Assembly (NCBI RefSeq): GCF_041914405.1
Contig: NZ_JAYSDK010000001.1
Span: 124,001-188,000, forward strand
Reading direction: 5' to 3'
Source: Zoogloea sp041914405
GTDB taxonomy: Bacteria > Pseudomonadota > Gammaproteobacteria > Burkholderiales > Rhodocyclaceae
DNA: 64,000 nt
The translations under genes and the position numbers were made by a program. Each line of letters opens with the position of its first letter. Within the stretch, counting starts at the first letter, position 1. Shown here in pieces: positions 1 to 9,680 of this stretch. The notes beneath the pieces were generated by a model. The model ran no database searches and had not been told where the DNA came from. It saw only the letters and a program-made list of their open reading frames with translations.

Positions 1-970
1 CCTCGGCGTAGGCGGCGCGGTTCATTTCGCCGACGTACTGGCGCGCCGTCATGCCGTCCGGCAGGCGGTGGGCATCGCCATTGGCGTCCGCCATGCGGCC
101 CGACGCGGCGATGCAGTCGCGCATCACTTCGGCCTGGCTGACCCCCTCCAGGTTGGGGCTGGCGATGGACATCGGCGTGATGCAGCGGGCGATGTTGGGG
201 CCGAACACGTCGTACTGGCTGTCCACGTCGTCGGTGAAGGTCATGATGTGCGGGTGGGTGGCGCGCACGTGAAAGGATTCGAAGAAGGCTTCCTGGGCCA
301 GCTTCCAGTTACAGGGGATGCGCTTGCGCACGTGCAACAGCGTGGTGGCGTGCTCCAGGTCGTAGTCGGCACAGTGATCCGGTACCACGCCCAGCCAGTC
401 GGCGAGCGGCGCGGCGTTCTGGTCGAAGTTGATGAAGATGAAGCCGGCCCAGCTCTCCACGCGGACCTGCGGCAGGTCCTGGCGCGCCTCCCCGAGATGC
501 TTGAAATCCCAGGCACACGGCAGGCTCTTCATACGCCCGGCGAGGTCCCAGGTGAAGCCGTGGAAGGGGCAGCGCAGACTCTTCACATGGCCACCTTCGG
601 TGCGCAGTGCGATGCCCCGATGCAGGCAGGAATTGGCGAAGGCGCGCACCTGGCCGTCCTTGCCGCGCATGACGATCAGCGAGCGCTCACCGATGTCGTG
701 CACCACGTGGTCGCCCGGATTGGGGATCGCCTCGTCGCGGGCCACGAACTGCCACACCCGCGGCCACATCTTCTCCATCTCCTGGCGGTGGAAGTCCGGC
801 GAGAAGTAGCGTTCGACCGCCAGGTCCGCGTCGCCGAACCCGGGCGCCGGGGCCGGGCGCAGGAAATCGGGCACCGGCACCGTCTCCTCGGCAAGCAGAC
901 GCTGGAAGGTAGCCGGATCGCCAAGGTTGTCGGGCGGCAGATAGGTATGCGGCAGTGCGGGTGCATTCAT
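1..970 (-). CDS. Rieske non-heme iron oxygenase alpha subunit (3' part beyond window)
   Basis: The reading frame opens at the ATG at 970 and runs off the left edge, so at least 323 residues are visible and the C-terminus is missing. A Rieske [2Fe-2S] motif is present (CLHRG then CPFHGFTW), followed by the mononuclear-iron region NWKLAQEAFFESFHVRATH, which gives two iron-binding histidines spaced HxxxxH. Such proteins hydroxylate or O/N-dealkylate a ring substrate in the cytoplasm using electrons from a separate reductase or ferredoxin, and none is adjacent here. The acidic residue that bridges to the Rieske centre is Glu, as in the other five oxygenases of the window. The gene is divergent from the TPR gene across a region with a conserved operator-like palindrome. 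The substrate cannot be read from the sequence. Confidence 0.9.
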   Translation of the reverse strand, partial: MNAPALPHTYLPPDNLGDPATFQRLLAEETVPVPDFLRPAPAPGFGDADLAVERYFSPDFHRQEMEKMWPRVWQFVARDEAIPNPGDHVVHDIGERSLIVMRGKDGQVRAFANSCLHRGIALRTEGGHVKSLRCPFHGFTWDLAGRMKSLPCAWDFKHLGEARQDLPQVRVESWAGFIFINFDQNAAPLADWLGVVPDHCADYDLEHATTLLHVRKRIPCNWKLAQEAFFESFHVRATHPHIMTFTDDVDSQYDVFGPNIARCITPMSIASPNLEGVSQAEVMRDCIAASGRMADANGDAHRLPDGMTARQYVGEMNRAAYAE

Positions 971-1104
971 TGTCAGTCTCCTCCTGAGCCTGGCGGCAGC
1001 GGGCCACCGGCGGGTTTATTGGCTGGATCGCCACCCGGCCGGGGCCGGCAGCGGCGATGGAGGGATTCTGCCGGGCCCCGAAAACCCCACCTTGATTACG
1101 GTCA

Positions 1105-1126
1105 ACAAACGAACATATTTGTTTGT
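1105..1126. promoter_or_regulatory. operator-like 22-bp palindrome, site 1
   Basis: The site has arms ACAAAC and GTTTGT separated by 10 bp, with 9 of 11 positions symmetric. It lies between the divergent Rieske gene (start 970) and TPR gene (start 1215). A possible plus-strand promoter, TTGATT at 1092 and ATATTT at 1115 with a 17-bp spacer, overlaps it, as expected for a repressor site. The same spacing recurs at 15961, 23970, 37636, 42466, 55726 and 62575. A TetR-family binder is inferred. Confidence 0.55.
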
Positions 1127-1214
1127 TTTGTTAAATGGCGCACCAGCTTGGCAGCGCGGCCACCACTTTCTATGCTGTGTGCTCCGATCATTGTTTCCGC
1201 ACCAGACCCGGCCC

Positions 1215-2798
1215 ATGGACAACCCCTTCGTCGCCCAGGCGGCACTCGCCCTGCTGGCCGACAACCCCCGTGACGCGCTGCGCATTGCCCGCATGGGCCT
1301 GAGCCTGTGCAACGACGAGCCGGCGCTGCTGGAGATCGCTGCCGACAGCGCCAGCCAGCTCGACCAGGACACCGACGCCGCCCGTTACTGGCAGCGCCTC
1401 GGCGAGCTCGTGCCGGACCATTCCCAGGCCTGGAACGGCCTCGGCATCGCGCTGCAGCGCCTCGGCGCCGTCGATGAAGCGGAAGCGGCCTGGCGCCGGG
1501 CCCTCGCGCTGCTGCCGGACGATGCCAACCTGCACACCAACCTGGGCCTGCTGCTGGCCGAACGCGGCGCGCTGGCTGAGGCAGAACAGCACCAGCGCCG
1601 CGCCGTGGCCCTCGCGCCGGACTCCGCGCCCATCCTCACCAACCTCGGCGACCTGCTCGCCCACGACAGCCCGGAGGAAGCCCTCGCCAGCTACCACACG
1701 GCCCTCGTCCACGACGCCGGCTTCGCCACCGCCCACTGCAACCTGGGCGTGCTGCTCGCCGACCAGGGGCAGGCCACGGCCGCCGAAGCGGCCTTCCGCC
1801 AGGCCCTCGCGCTGCGGCCGGATTTTCCCCAGTGCCGGGTAAACCTGGCCCAGCTCCTGCTGCGCCAGGGCCGCTTCGACGAAGGCTGGGCCCTGCACGA
1901 AAGCCGGCTGGCGCTTGCCTGGCGACGGGGCGAAGTCCCTGCCCCCCACACAACACCTCCCCAATGGCAGGGCGAGTCCCTGCGCGGTCGTTCGATCATC
2001 GTGCTGCCCGAACAGGGCTACGGCGACGACATCCAGTTCTGCCGCTACGTCCCGTGGCTGAAGTCGCTCGGCGCCGCGCGGGTCACGCTGGCCTGCCGCC
2101 CCGGGCTGACCGCGCTGATGCACACCCTCGCCGGCGCCGACCAGGTGATCGATGCGGACGAGGGCCAGGCGCAGCTGCCGCAACATGACTACTGGACCGT
2201 GGCCCTGAGCCTGCCCCTGCGTGCCGGCACCACCTGGGACAGCATTCCGGCCCCGGTGCCCTACCTGCATCCGGACCCAGCCCGCCAGCGCCGGCTGCAA
2301 GCCCTGCTGGAGGCCGACGCCCCCGCCGGCACACTGCGGGTCGGCCTGGTCTGGCGCGGCAATCCCCGCCATGCCAACGACCGGGCGCGCTCCCTGCCGG
2401 GCCTGGCAACCCTCGCCCCCTTGTGGGCCGTGCCGGGCGTCCACTTCTTCAGCGTGCAGAAGCCCTCTCCCGCCAGCCTGGCAGTCGCGCCGCCGCCGGG
2501 CCAGCCGCTCGTCGACCTCGCCCCGCAGCTCGGCGACTTCGCCGACACCGCCGCCCTGATTGCGGGCCTCGACCTGGTGATCAGCGTGGACACCGCCGTG
2601 GCCCACCTGGCCGGCGCCCTCGGCCGCCGCTGCTGGGTCCTGCTCCCGGCCCGCAAGGCCGACTGGCGCTGGCCGGAAGGCCGGACGGACAGCCCCTGGT
2701 ATCCGGACCTGCGCCTTTTCCGTCAGACCAGGCACGACGACTGGAGCGCCGTTGTGGCATCCGTCGCGAAAGCACTGGAAGAATTGCGGGCTAAGTGA
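1215..2798 (+). CDS. TPR protein with C-terminal glycosyltransferase-like domain
   Basis: The protein has 527 residues. The N-terminal ~220 residues are tandem 34-residue TPR units, for example AWNGLGIALQRLGAVDEAEAA and its repeats. The C-terminal half carries LPEQGYGDDIQFCRYVPWL and, near residue 457, SVDTAVAHLAGALGRRCWVLLP then DWRWPEGRTDSPWYP. That signature is typical of bacterial TPR proteins with a GT9/GT41-like domain. The frame extends back to 1092, but the ATG at 1215 is preferred because the upstream stretch overlaps the promoter/operator and has no domain content. The hybrid kinase gene overlaps its end by 4 bp. Role and acceptor are unknown; protein or surface glycosylation is only a family-level guess. 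Confidence 0.85.
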   Translation: MDNPFVAQAALALLADNPRDALRIARMGLSLCNDEPALLEIAADSASQLDQDTDAARYWQRLGELVPDHSQAWNGLGIALQRLGAVDEAEAAWRRALALLPDDANLHTNLGLLLAERGALAEAEQHQRRAVALAPDSAPILTNLGDLLAHDSPEEALASYHTALVHDAGFATAHCNLGVLLADQGQATAAEAAFRQALALRPDFPQCRVNLAQLLLRQGRFDEGWALHESRLALAWRRGEVPAPHTTPPQWQGESLRGRSIIVLPEQGYGDDIQFCRYVPWLKSLGAARVTLACRPGLTALMHTLAGADQVIDADEGQAQLPQHDYWTVALSLPLRAGTTWDSIPAPVPYLHPDPARQRRLQALLEADAPAGTLRVGLVWRGNPRHANDRARSLPGLATLAPLWAVPGVHFFSVQKPSPASLAVAPPPGQPLVDLAPQLGDFADTAALIAGLDLVISVDTAVAHLAGALGRRCWVLLPARKADWRWPEGRTDSPWYPDLRLFRQTRHDDWSAVVASVAKALEELRAK

Positions 2799-5700
2799 AA
2801 AACGGGATTGCAGTTTCCCGCCACGCTGACGATGATGCGGGGACCGATCGACCCGCCTTCCGTAGCGAGAACTTCATGCCGCGCCTTCCCGCCGACCGAG
2901 GCCAGCACATTCCGAGGATCGTCGGGATCTACACGGTCTTTGCCTCCCTGTGGATCCTGCTGTCCGACAAGGCGGTCGAACTGCTGTTCACCACCCCGGC
3001 CCAGATGACCGCCGCCAGCATCGCCAAGGGCTGGGTCTTCGTGGCGGTCACCGCCCTGCTGCTGTACGTACTGATGCGGCGGGCCTGGCTGCGCGCCGAG
3101 AACGAACGTGCCGAACGCCTGCGCACCCTGAACCTGCTCGGCGCCATTGCCGACGGTTCGGACGACGCCATCTTCGCCAAGGACCTGGATGGGCGCTACC
3201 TGCTCGCCAACCGGGCCAGCTGCCGCTTCGTCGGCAAGCGCGAAGACGAGGTGATCGGCCATGATGACCACGCCTTTTTTCCGCCGGCCCAGGCCGACAT
3301 GCTGCACGCCATCGACCGGCAGATCGTCGCCTCCGGCGAGACCCAGACCCACGAGGAGATCCTCGATACGCTCGGCGGTAGCCGCGTCTTCCAGGCCACC
3401 AAGGGCCCCCTCAAGGACAGCCAGGGCCGGACCATCGGCATCTTCGGGATTGCCCGCGACATCACCGAACGCCAGCACACCGCGACGACGATCCGCCAGC
3501 TGAACGCCGAACTGACCGCCACCCTGCAGGCGATCCCCGACCTGCTCTTCGACATGGACGCCCAGGGCGTCTATCGGGGCATCTGGGCCCAGAACGCCGA
3601 ACTGCTGGCCGATCAGGAAAGCCGCCTGCTCGGCCGCAGCGTCAGCGAGGTGCTCCCAGCCGATGCCGCCGAAGGCGTGCTGGCGGCGATCCGCGAGGCC
3701 GCCGCCAAGGGCCACGCCTACGGCCAGGTGGTCCGCCTCGGGCGTGGCCGGGACGCCAAATGGTTCGAGCTGTCGGTCACCCGCAAGGGCTGCGACGGCG
3801 GCCCCGCCGCACGCTTCATGATCCTGTCCCGCGACATCACCGAGCGCTACCAAGCCGAAGCGGCGCTGATGGAGCGGGACTTCAAGCTCGGCGCGATCAT
3901 CCGCCACTCCCCGTCGCCGCTCACCCTCAAGACGCCGGACGGCCGCTACGCGCTGGCCAACCCCAATTTCCAGGAGATTCACGGCCTCGGCGAGGACGAG
4001 GTGATCGGCAAGACCGATTTCGACCTTTTTCCGGCGGAAACCGCCCGGAGCTTCCAGGCCAACGATGCGCGCGTGCTGGAAAGCCTGCAGTGCCACGTCA
4101 TCGAGGAGAGCATGCTGGTGGACGGCCAGCCGCACACCTTCATGTCGCACATTTTCCCGATCCTCGACGCCTCGGGCGCAGCGCGCTTCGTGTGCCGCAT
4201 CGCGCTGGACATCACCGAGCGCAAGAAGGTCGAGGAAGAGCTGCGCAAGCTGGCCCAGGCGGTGGAGCAAAGCCCCGAGAACATCTTCATCACCGACCTC
4301 GAGGCCCGGATCGAGTACGTGAACGAAGCCTTTGTGCGCAACACCGGCTACAGCCGCGAGGAGGTGCTGCAGCAGAATCCGCGCTTCCTGCGCTCGGGCC
4401 GCACACCCACCGCCACCTTCCGCGCCCTGTGGCAGACCCTCGTACAGGGCGAGGCCTGGAAGGGCGAGCTGTTCAACCGCCGCAAGGACGGCAGCGACTA
4501 CACCGCCCTGTCCATCATCACCCCGATCCGCCAGGCCGACGGCCGCATCAGCCATTACGTGGCGGTACAGGAAGACATTACCGAGAGGCAGCGCACCCAG
4601 GAAGAACTCGACCGCTACCGCCACCACCTGGAAGAGCTGGTCGCCACCCGCACCCTCGAACTGGCCGACGCGACCGCCGCCGCCGAGGCCGCCAACATCG
4701 CCAAGAGCGCCTTCCTGGCCAACATGAGCCACGAGATCCGCACTCCGCTGAGCGGCATCATCGGCATGGCCCACCTGATGCGCCGCAGCACGGTCAGCGA
4801 GCGCCAGGCCGAACAGCTCGACAAGATCGAAGCCTCCGGCAAGCATCTGCTGCAGATCATCAACGACATCCTCGACCTGTCGAAGATCGAAGCCGGCAAG
4901 CTGACGCTCAATGAGCGGGATTTCACCCTGCGCGAAATGCTCGACGCCACCCTGGCGGTCACCAGCGACGCGGTGGCCGCGAAGGGCCTGCAGCTGCGCA
5001 CCGATGTCGCGAGCCTGCCGCCCGTCCTGCATGGCGACCCGACCCGCCTGTCCCAGGCCCTGGTCAATTACATCGGCAACGCGCTGAAGTTCACCGAGCA
5101 CGGCGCGATCACCCTGCACGGCCGCCTGTTGGCCGAGGACGACACCGGCTACCTGCTGCGCTTCGAGGTCAGCGACACCGGCATCGGCATGTCGACGGAG
5201 CAGCAGGCCCACCTCTTCGAGGCCTTCGAGCAGGCCGACAACTCCACCACCCGCAAGTACGGCGGCACCGGCCTCGGGCTGGCGATCACCCGCCACATCG
5301 CCCAGCTGATGGGGGGCGAGGTCGGCGTACGCAGCGCAGCGGGGGCCGGCAGCACCTTCTGGCTGAGCGGCCACTTCGGCAAGCCGCTCAACCCGCCGCC
5401 CCCGGCCGCCCCCGCCGCCGACGAGCGCCCGGAAACCGTGCTCGGCCGGGACCACGCCGGGGCCCGCATCCTGCTCGTCGAGGACAACCCGGTGAACCAG
5501 GAGGTCGCCCTGCTGCTGCTCAGCGACGCCGGCCTGGGTTGCGACCTGGCGACGGACGGCGGAGAAGCCCTGCGCCTGGCCGGCGAGCGGGACTACGCGC
5601 TGATCCTGATGGACATCCAGATGCCGGTGATGGACGGCCTGCAGGCCACCCGGGAGATCCGCCGCCTGCCCGGCCGCGCCGACGTTCCGATCCTGGCCCT

Positions 5701-5836
5701 GACCGCCAACGCCTTCGCCGAAGACCGGGAGAACTGCCTGGCCGCCGGCATGAACGACTTCATCGCGAAACCCTTTGAACCCGAAGTCCTGTACACCACC
5801 CTCCTCAAGTGGCTGACGAAGCCCGGCGAGGGCTGA
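2795..5836 (+). CDS. membrane hybrid sensor histidine kinase, multi-PAS with receiver
   Basis: The protein has 1013 residues. There are two N-terminal membrane segments (about residues 42-65 and 73-93), then four PAS-type sensory modules to about residue 615 (several ending in DITER), and a short coiled coil. The kinase core follows, with phospho-acceptor His646 in NMSHEIRTPL, N-box NYIGNALKFTEHG, DTGIGM and GGTGLGLAI. A C-terminal receiver has Asp940 in LILMDIQMPVMDG. The GTG at 2795 overlaps the upstream stop as GTGA, which favours translational coupling; the ATG at 2876 is a credible alternative and keeps both membrane segments. No cognate regulator lies beside it. It converges on the second hybrid kinase, whose stop is 37 bp away. 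Confidence 0.9.
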   Translation: MKNGIAVSRHADDDAGTDRPAFRSENFMPRLPADRGQHIPRIVGIYTVFASLWILLSDKAVELLFTTPAQMTAASIAKGWVFVAVTALLLYVLMRRAWLRAENERAERLRTLNLLGAIADGSDDAIFAKDLDGRYLLANRASCRFVGKREDEVIGHDDHAFFPPAQADMLHAIDRQIVASGETQTHEEILDTLGGSRVFQATKGPLKDSQGRTIGIFGIARDITERQHTATTIRQLNAELTATLQAIPDLLFDMDAQGVYRGIWAQNAELLADQESRLLGRSVSEVLPADAAEGVLAAIREAAAKGHAYGQVVRLGRGRDAKWFELSVTRKGCDGGPAARFMILSRDITERYQAEAALMERDFKLGAIIRHSPSPLTLKTPDGRYALANPNFQEIHGLGEDEVIGKTDFDLFPAETARSFQANDARVLESLQCHVIEESMLVDGQPHTFMSHIFPILDASGAARFVCRIALDITERKKVEEELRKLAQAVEQSPENIFITDLEARIEYVNEAFVRNTGYSREEVLQQNPRFLRSGRTPTATFRALWQTLVQGEAWKGELFNRRKDGSDYTALSIITPIRQADGRISHYVAVQEDITERQRTQEELDRYRHHLEELVATRTLELADATAAAEAANIAKSAFLANMSHEIRTPLSGIIGMAHLMRRSTVSERQAEQLDKIEASGKHLLQIINDILDLSKIEAGKLTLNERDFTLREMLDATLAVTSDAVAAKGLQLRTDVASLPPVLHGDPTRLSQALVNYIGNALKFTEHGAITLHGRLLAEDDTGYLLRFEVSDTGIGMSTEQQAHLFEAFEQADNSTTRKYGGTGLGLAITRHIAQLMGGEVGVRSAAGAGSTFWLSGHFGKPLNPPPPAAPAADERPETVLGRDHAGARILLVEDNPVNQEVALLLLSDAGLGCDLATDGGEALRLAGERDYALILMDIQMPVMDGLQATREIRRLPGRADVPILALTANAFAEDRENCLAAGMNDFIAKPFEPEVLYTTLLKWLTKPGEG

Positions 5837-5872
5837 CGGAGCGTCCCCCTTGCCCCCGGCAATCCCTAGTCA

Positions 5873-8800
5873 TCACGCCTCCAGCCAGCGCAACAGCACC
5901 GCGTAGAACGCAGCCGGCTCGACGGGCTTGGCGACGAAGTCGTTCATGCCCGCGTCGAGGCAGTGCTGGCGGTCTTCGGCGAAGGCATTGGCAGTCATCG
6001 CCAGGATCGGCAGCTTCGCCTTGCCGGGCAACAGGCGGATCCGGCGGGTCGCCTCGAGGCCATCCATCACCGGCATCTGCATGTCCATCAAGACCAGGTC
6101 GAAGTCTTCGACGGCGATCCGCGCCACCGCTTCCGCGCCATCGCCGACCGCGGTCGTCTGCAGGCCGCATTCGTCCAGGAAGAAGCGCGCCACTTCCTGG
6201 TTGAGGGGCTCGTCCTCCACCAGCAGGATGCGCGCGCCGGCGTGATCGCGGCGGAGGATGACATCCGCCGGCAGGCGGTCGCCCGACTGCTGCTCGGCGA
6301 TGCTGACGGCGGGCGCCACGGCGCGGCGGAAGCGCGCCGTGAGCCAGAAGGTGCTGCCGACGCCCGGCTCGCTGCGCACACCGGCCTCGCCGCCCATCAG
6401 GCGGGCCAGGCGGCGGGTGATCGCCAGCCCGAGGCCGGTACCGCCGTACTTGCGGGTGGTCGAGTCGTCGGCCTGCTCGAAGGCCATGAACAGGCGCGGC
6501 AGGGCCTCGGCCGGGATGCCGATGCCGGTGTCTTCGACCTCGAAACGCAGCAGCAGGCGCTCACCGGCCGCCTCGACGATCCGCACGCGCAGCGTGATGC
6601 GGCCGTGCTCGGTGAATTTGACCGCGTTGCCCAGATAGTTGAGCAGGGCCTGGCTCAGGCGCACCGCATCGCCATTGAGCCAGCCCAGTTCCCCGGGCAC
6701 ATCGAAGACCAGCTCCAGGCCCTTCTCGCGCAGGCGCTCGCCGAGCATCGAGCCAATCCGCGCGAGGACCGTGGCGAAGTCGAAATCGGCCTTTTCGAGG
6801 ACCAGCTTGTCGGCCTCGATCTTGGAGATGTCGAGGATGTCGTTGATGACCCCCAGCAGGTGGTCGGCGGAGCCGAGGATCTTGTCCAGCATGCCGGCCT
6901 GCATCCCATCGATGCCGGTTCGGCGCAGCGCGTGGGTGAGGCCGATGATCGCGTTCATCGGGGTACGGATCTCATGACTCATGTTGGCGAGGAACACGCT
7001 CTTGGCGCGGGTCGCGCTTTCCGCCTCGTCGGCGCGGTGGGCCAGCTCCTCGTTCAGGGCCTCGATCTCCCGCTCCCTCTCCTTCGCCAAAGTGATGTCG
7101 GAAGCCAGGGCAAAGTAGCCGCACACGACGCCGTCCTGGTAGTCGGGGATGTACTGCACCTGGGTCCACCTGCGCACGCCACGCACATCCACCAACGGAC
7201 GCTCGAAGGATCGCATCTGCCCGCGCAGCACAGCCTCTATGTGGGGACGGGTCATCTCGAACGCCTCTGGGCCGATCACCTGGCGCAGATGCAACCCCTT
7301 CACTTCCCGCGGCGTGAGCCCGAACATGCCCTCGAAGGCGTTGTTGGCGAATTCATTGTGCAGGTCGCGGTTCCAGTAGGCGATCAGCGCCGGTACGTTG
7401 TCGAGCACCCCGTGCAGCAGCGCTTCGCTCTTGCGCAAAGCCAGTTCCAGCGCCTTGCGCTGGCGGTTGTCGAAGACGGTGGTGCGGGACGCGACGAAGC
7501 GACCCGCAGCGTCGCGAATCGCCGTCGAATTGATAAGCACCGCCATCGTGCTTCCGTCCTTGCAACGCAGCTCCCATTCCAGATCCTGAACAAAGCCATC
7601 CTCCTGGAAGCGGGCGAAATTTGCCTCGAAGTGCTGCGCCAACTCCGCGGTGAGGACATCGGTCAGATGCAACTTGCCGACCACTTCCCCACGCTGGTAA
7701 CCCAACCATTCCAGCTCCGTATCGTTGATGCGCAGGAAAACCCCATCACGATCCACCGAGTGGTAGCCACAAGGCGCCCGGTTATAGAGATCCTCGACCT
7801 CCACCGAACGCTGGCTCAGCGCCGCATTGGCGGCCCGCAGCTCGGCCGTGCGCACCGACACCTCACGCTCCAGGCGGTCCCGCTCCTTGCTGATGAAATC
7901 CTTCTGGCCCGCAACCTGCGCCTGCAGCACGTTGAAGTTGTGCAGCAGCAGGCGGATCTCGCGGCTGCCGGACTCTTCCAGCTGCACCGCCGGCAGTTCC
8001 CCGGCAACGGACTCGCCGATCCGCTGCGTCGCCCGTTCGAGAGGGGCCAACGCACGGCGCAGGCCGAACCAGATCAATCCGCCGGCGAGTAGCGCAGCCA
8101 GCGCCGCTCCACCATAGATGCGGCCGGTCGCCTCCCGCAGCGGGGCGAAGGCTTCGGCGGTGGGCAGATAGGACACCACCAGCCACTGCCCATCCATCAC
8201 CGGCGCGGCGGCGCTGATCAGGTCCACCCCTTTCGAGTCCACCGTCCGCCCGGGCCCGAGGTAACCCTCCAGGCGGCGATCGAGCAGCGGATTGACGCCC
8301 GCCCCGGGCAGCGGACGCAGGACCCGGCTCGCGTCCGTACTGGCCGCGAAAATGCGCTGCTCGAGGGCATACACGTGAAAACCGCCGGTCTGCCCGTTGC
8401 GGACTTCCTCGGTCAGGTGGAAATGGCTGCCCTTCTCGATCAGTTCGGCGCCGCACATGGCACCGAGCAGTTGTCCGTGGCGATCGACGATCGGGACCGC
8501 GGCCAGCAGCACCGGCTGGCGCGCAAAACGCCCGAACCACGCGCGGATCACCGGCTTGCGGCTCTCCATCAGGCTCACGAAATACCCGGCGTCCCGGTAG
8601 TGGCTGCCGACATGGCCGCGCACCGGACTCTCCGCGATGCGCACGCCATCGCGCCAGATCACATACACGTCACGGGTGAACAAGCGATTGGCCATCGGCT
8701 GGGTCAGCAGATAGTCCTGCACCGCACGCGCGGACGGGTCCGGCAAGGCCGCGATGTGCTCCGCCATCACCTTGAGCGTATCGAGGCGGAAGTGCAGTTC

Positions 8801-9007
8801 CGCATCCAGCGTACGCGCCAGGAAACTCGCCGCGGTGGCCTGCTCGTGGCCGATCAGGGCTTCGAAATCGTCACGCAGGCCGCTGGCCACATGCCAGGCC
8901 AGCGCCCCGATCCCGGCCGTGAAGACGAGCACCGACAGCAGTGCTGCCTTGATCTTCAAAGGCAGGACCGAGAACGCATTCCTCCACACGCCGGCTCGCA
9001 GTTGCAT
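5873..9007 (-). CDS. hybrid sensor histidine kinase with periplasmic Cache-type sensor
   Basis: The protein has about 1044 residues. After an N-terminal membrane anchor (KIKAALLSVLVFTAGIGALAWHV) comes a ~270-residue extracytoplasmic region that looks like a double Cache domain. A second membrane helix (IYGGAALAALLAGGLIWFGL), a HAMP-like linker and coiled coil follow, then two PAS modules. The kinase core has its His in NMSHEIRTPMNAIIG near residue 678 and GGTGLGLAI, and the terminal receiver has its Asp in LVLMDMQMPVMDG. The frame stays open to 9100; the ATG at 9007 is chosen because AAGGTG precedes it and the hydrophobic anchor follows. Cache domains usually bind small organic ligands. The ligand and output partner are not visible here. 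Confidence 0.88.
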   Translation of the reverse strand: MQLRAGVWRNAFSVLPLKIKAALLSVLVFTAGIGALAWHVASGLRDDFEALIGHEQATAASFLARTLDAELHFRLDTLKVMAEHIAALPDPSARAVQDYLLTQPMANRLFTRDVYVIWRDGVRIAESPVRGHVGSHYRDAGYFVSLMESRKPVIRAWFGRFARQPVLLAAVPIVDRHGQLLGAMCGAELIEKGSHFHLTEEVRNGQTGGFHVYALEQRIFAASTDASRVLRPLPGAGVNPLLDRRLEGYLGPGRTVDSKGVDLISAAAPVMDGQWLVVSYLPTAEAFAPLREATGRIYGGAALAALLAGGLIWFGLRRALAPLERATQRIGESVAGELPAVQLEESGSREIRLLLHNFNVLQAQVAGQKDFISKERDRLEREVSVRTAELRAANAALSQRSVEVEDLYNRAPCGYHSVDRDGVFLRINDTELEWLGYQRGEVVGKLHLTDVLTAELAQHFEANFARFQEDGFVQDLEWELRCKDGSTMAVLINSTAIRDAAGRFVASRTTVFDNRQRKALELALRKSEALLHGVLDNVPALIAYWNRDLHNEFANNAFEGMFGLTPREVKGLHLRQVIGPEAFEMTRPHIEAVLRGQMRSFERPLVDVRGVRRWTQVQYIPDYQDGVVCGYFALASDITLAKEREREIEALNEELAHRADEAESATRAKSVFLANMSHEIRTPMNAIIGLTHALRRTGIDGMQAGMLDKILGSADHLLGVINDILDISKIEADKLVLEKADFDFATVLARIGSMLGERLREKGLELVFDVPGELGWLNGDAVRLSQALLNYLGNAVKFTEHGRITLRVRIVEAAGERLLLRFEVEDTGIGIPAEALPRLFMAFEQADDSTTRKYGGTGLGLAITRRLARLMGGEAGVRSEPGVGSTFWLTARFRRAVAPAVSIAEQQSGDRLPADVILRRDHAGARILLVEDEPLNQEVARFFLDECGLQTTAVGDGAEAVARIAVEDFDLVLMDMQMPVMDGLEATRRIRLLPGKAKLPILAMTANAFAEDRQHCLDAGMNDFVAKPVEPAAFYAVLLRWLEA

Positions 9008-9267
9008 CGACACCTTGCACCACTCCTCCGCCCTTGCCTCCGCATGCCTGCCACCCCGCGTGGGCTCGGGAATACAATGCGGAAGCGGCGAATCCAACAC
9101 ACCACGTGTAGGAAGGCTCTCCCAGCAGCCTGGCCAACGCTATGCGACACTTCACAAACCACCAGGCTACGACATTTTTTTGGCGCGAGCCCGCGCGGGA
9201 TGAGAACGCGACACCCAGTCGTGCCACCCGCCAGTCCCTCCAATCACTTTAGATCGACACCCTGCCC

Positions 9268-9594
9268 ATGGATCTGCAACAGCAATTTCGCGATGACGAA
9301 CTGGAAAAGATCGTCGACGAGGCCACGCTGTACATGTGCGCCTGCCCCGGCCAGGTGGCCTCTGAACTCTTCACCCTGCGCGATCTGATCCGCTACCAGC
9401 GCAAATGCCTCGAGAACAGCGACACGGCGCCGGCCGTCCACCGCACGATCGCCGATGCGGCGCTGCAAGCCCATCGACTGATGGAGGACTGCCTGACCCA
9501 GGTACTGGAACTGGAAGGCTGGGACCGGCAAACCCTGGTGATGCCCGAAGGCCTGCGCCAGCGCCGCGACGCACTGATCGAGGGCAAGGACTGA
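9268..9594 (+). CDS. small conserved-type protein of unknown function
   Basis: The protein has 108 residues, is soluble and mostly helical by composition (FRDDELEKIVDEATLYMCACPGQVASELF), and has no signal peptide or membrane segment. Two cysteines sit close together as CAC near residue 25. I do not recognise the family. It lies alone between the divergent kinase gene and a strong hairpin that may end its transcript. Base composition and codon use match the neighbours, which supports a real gene. Confidence 0.6.
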   Translation: MDLQQQFRDDELEKIVDEATLYMCACPGQVASELFTLRDLIRYQRKCLENSDTAPAVHRTIADAALQAHRLMEDCLTQVLELEGWDRQTLVMPEGLRQRRDALIEGKD

Positions 9595-9602
9595 CACCCC
9601 GG

Positions 9603-9652
9603 AAACAAAAAAACGAAGGGACCACCCCGGGGCTAAACCCCGGGGTGGTCCC
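9603..9652 (-). terminator. rho-independent terminator of the Rieske/GMC operon
   Basis: A perfect 15-bp stem (9618-9632 pairing with 9638-9652) with a 5-nt loop is followed on the minus strand by a T-rich tract (9603-9614). It lies 29 bp past the stop of the minus-strand Rieske gene. The hairpin could also slow plus-strand transcripts from 9268-9594. Confidence 0.85.
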
Positions 9653-9680
9653 TCCACCCGCGCGTCGCTGACTCAGCCGC

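Noticed and set aside
2723..5455. 910-residue open frame on the minus strand opposite the first hybrid kinase
   Set aside because: It is a mirror of the kinase gene caused by high GC at third positions. It has no domain, low-complexity Gly/Val/Ala/Gln content and no ribosome-binding site.
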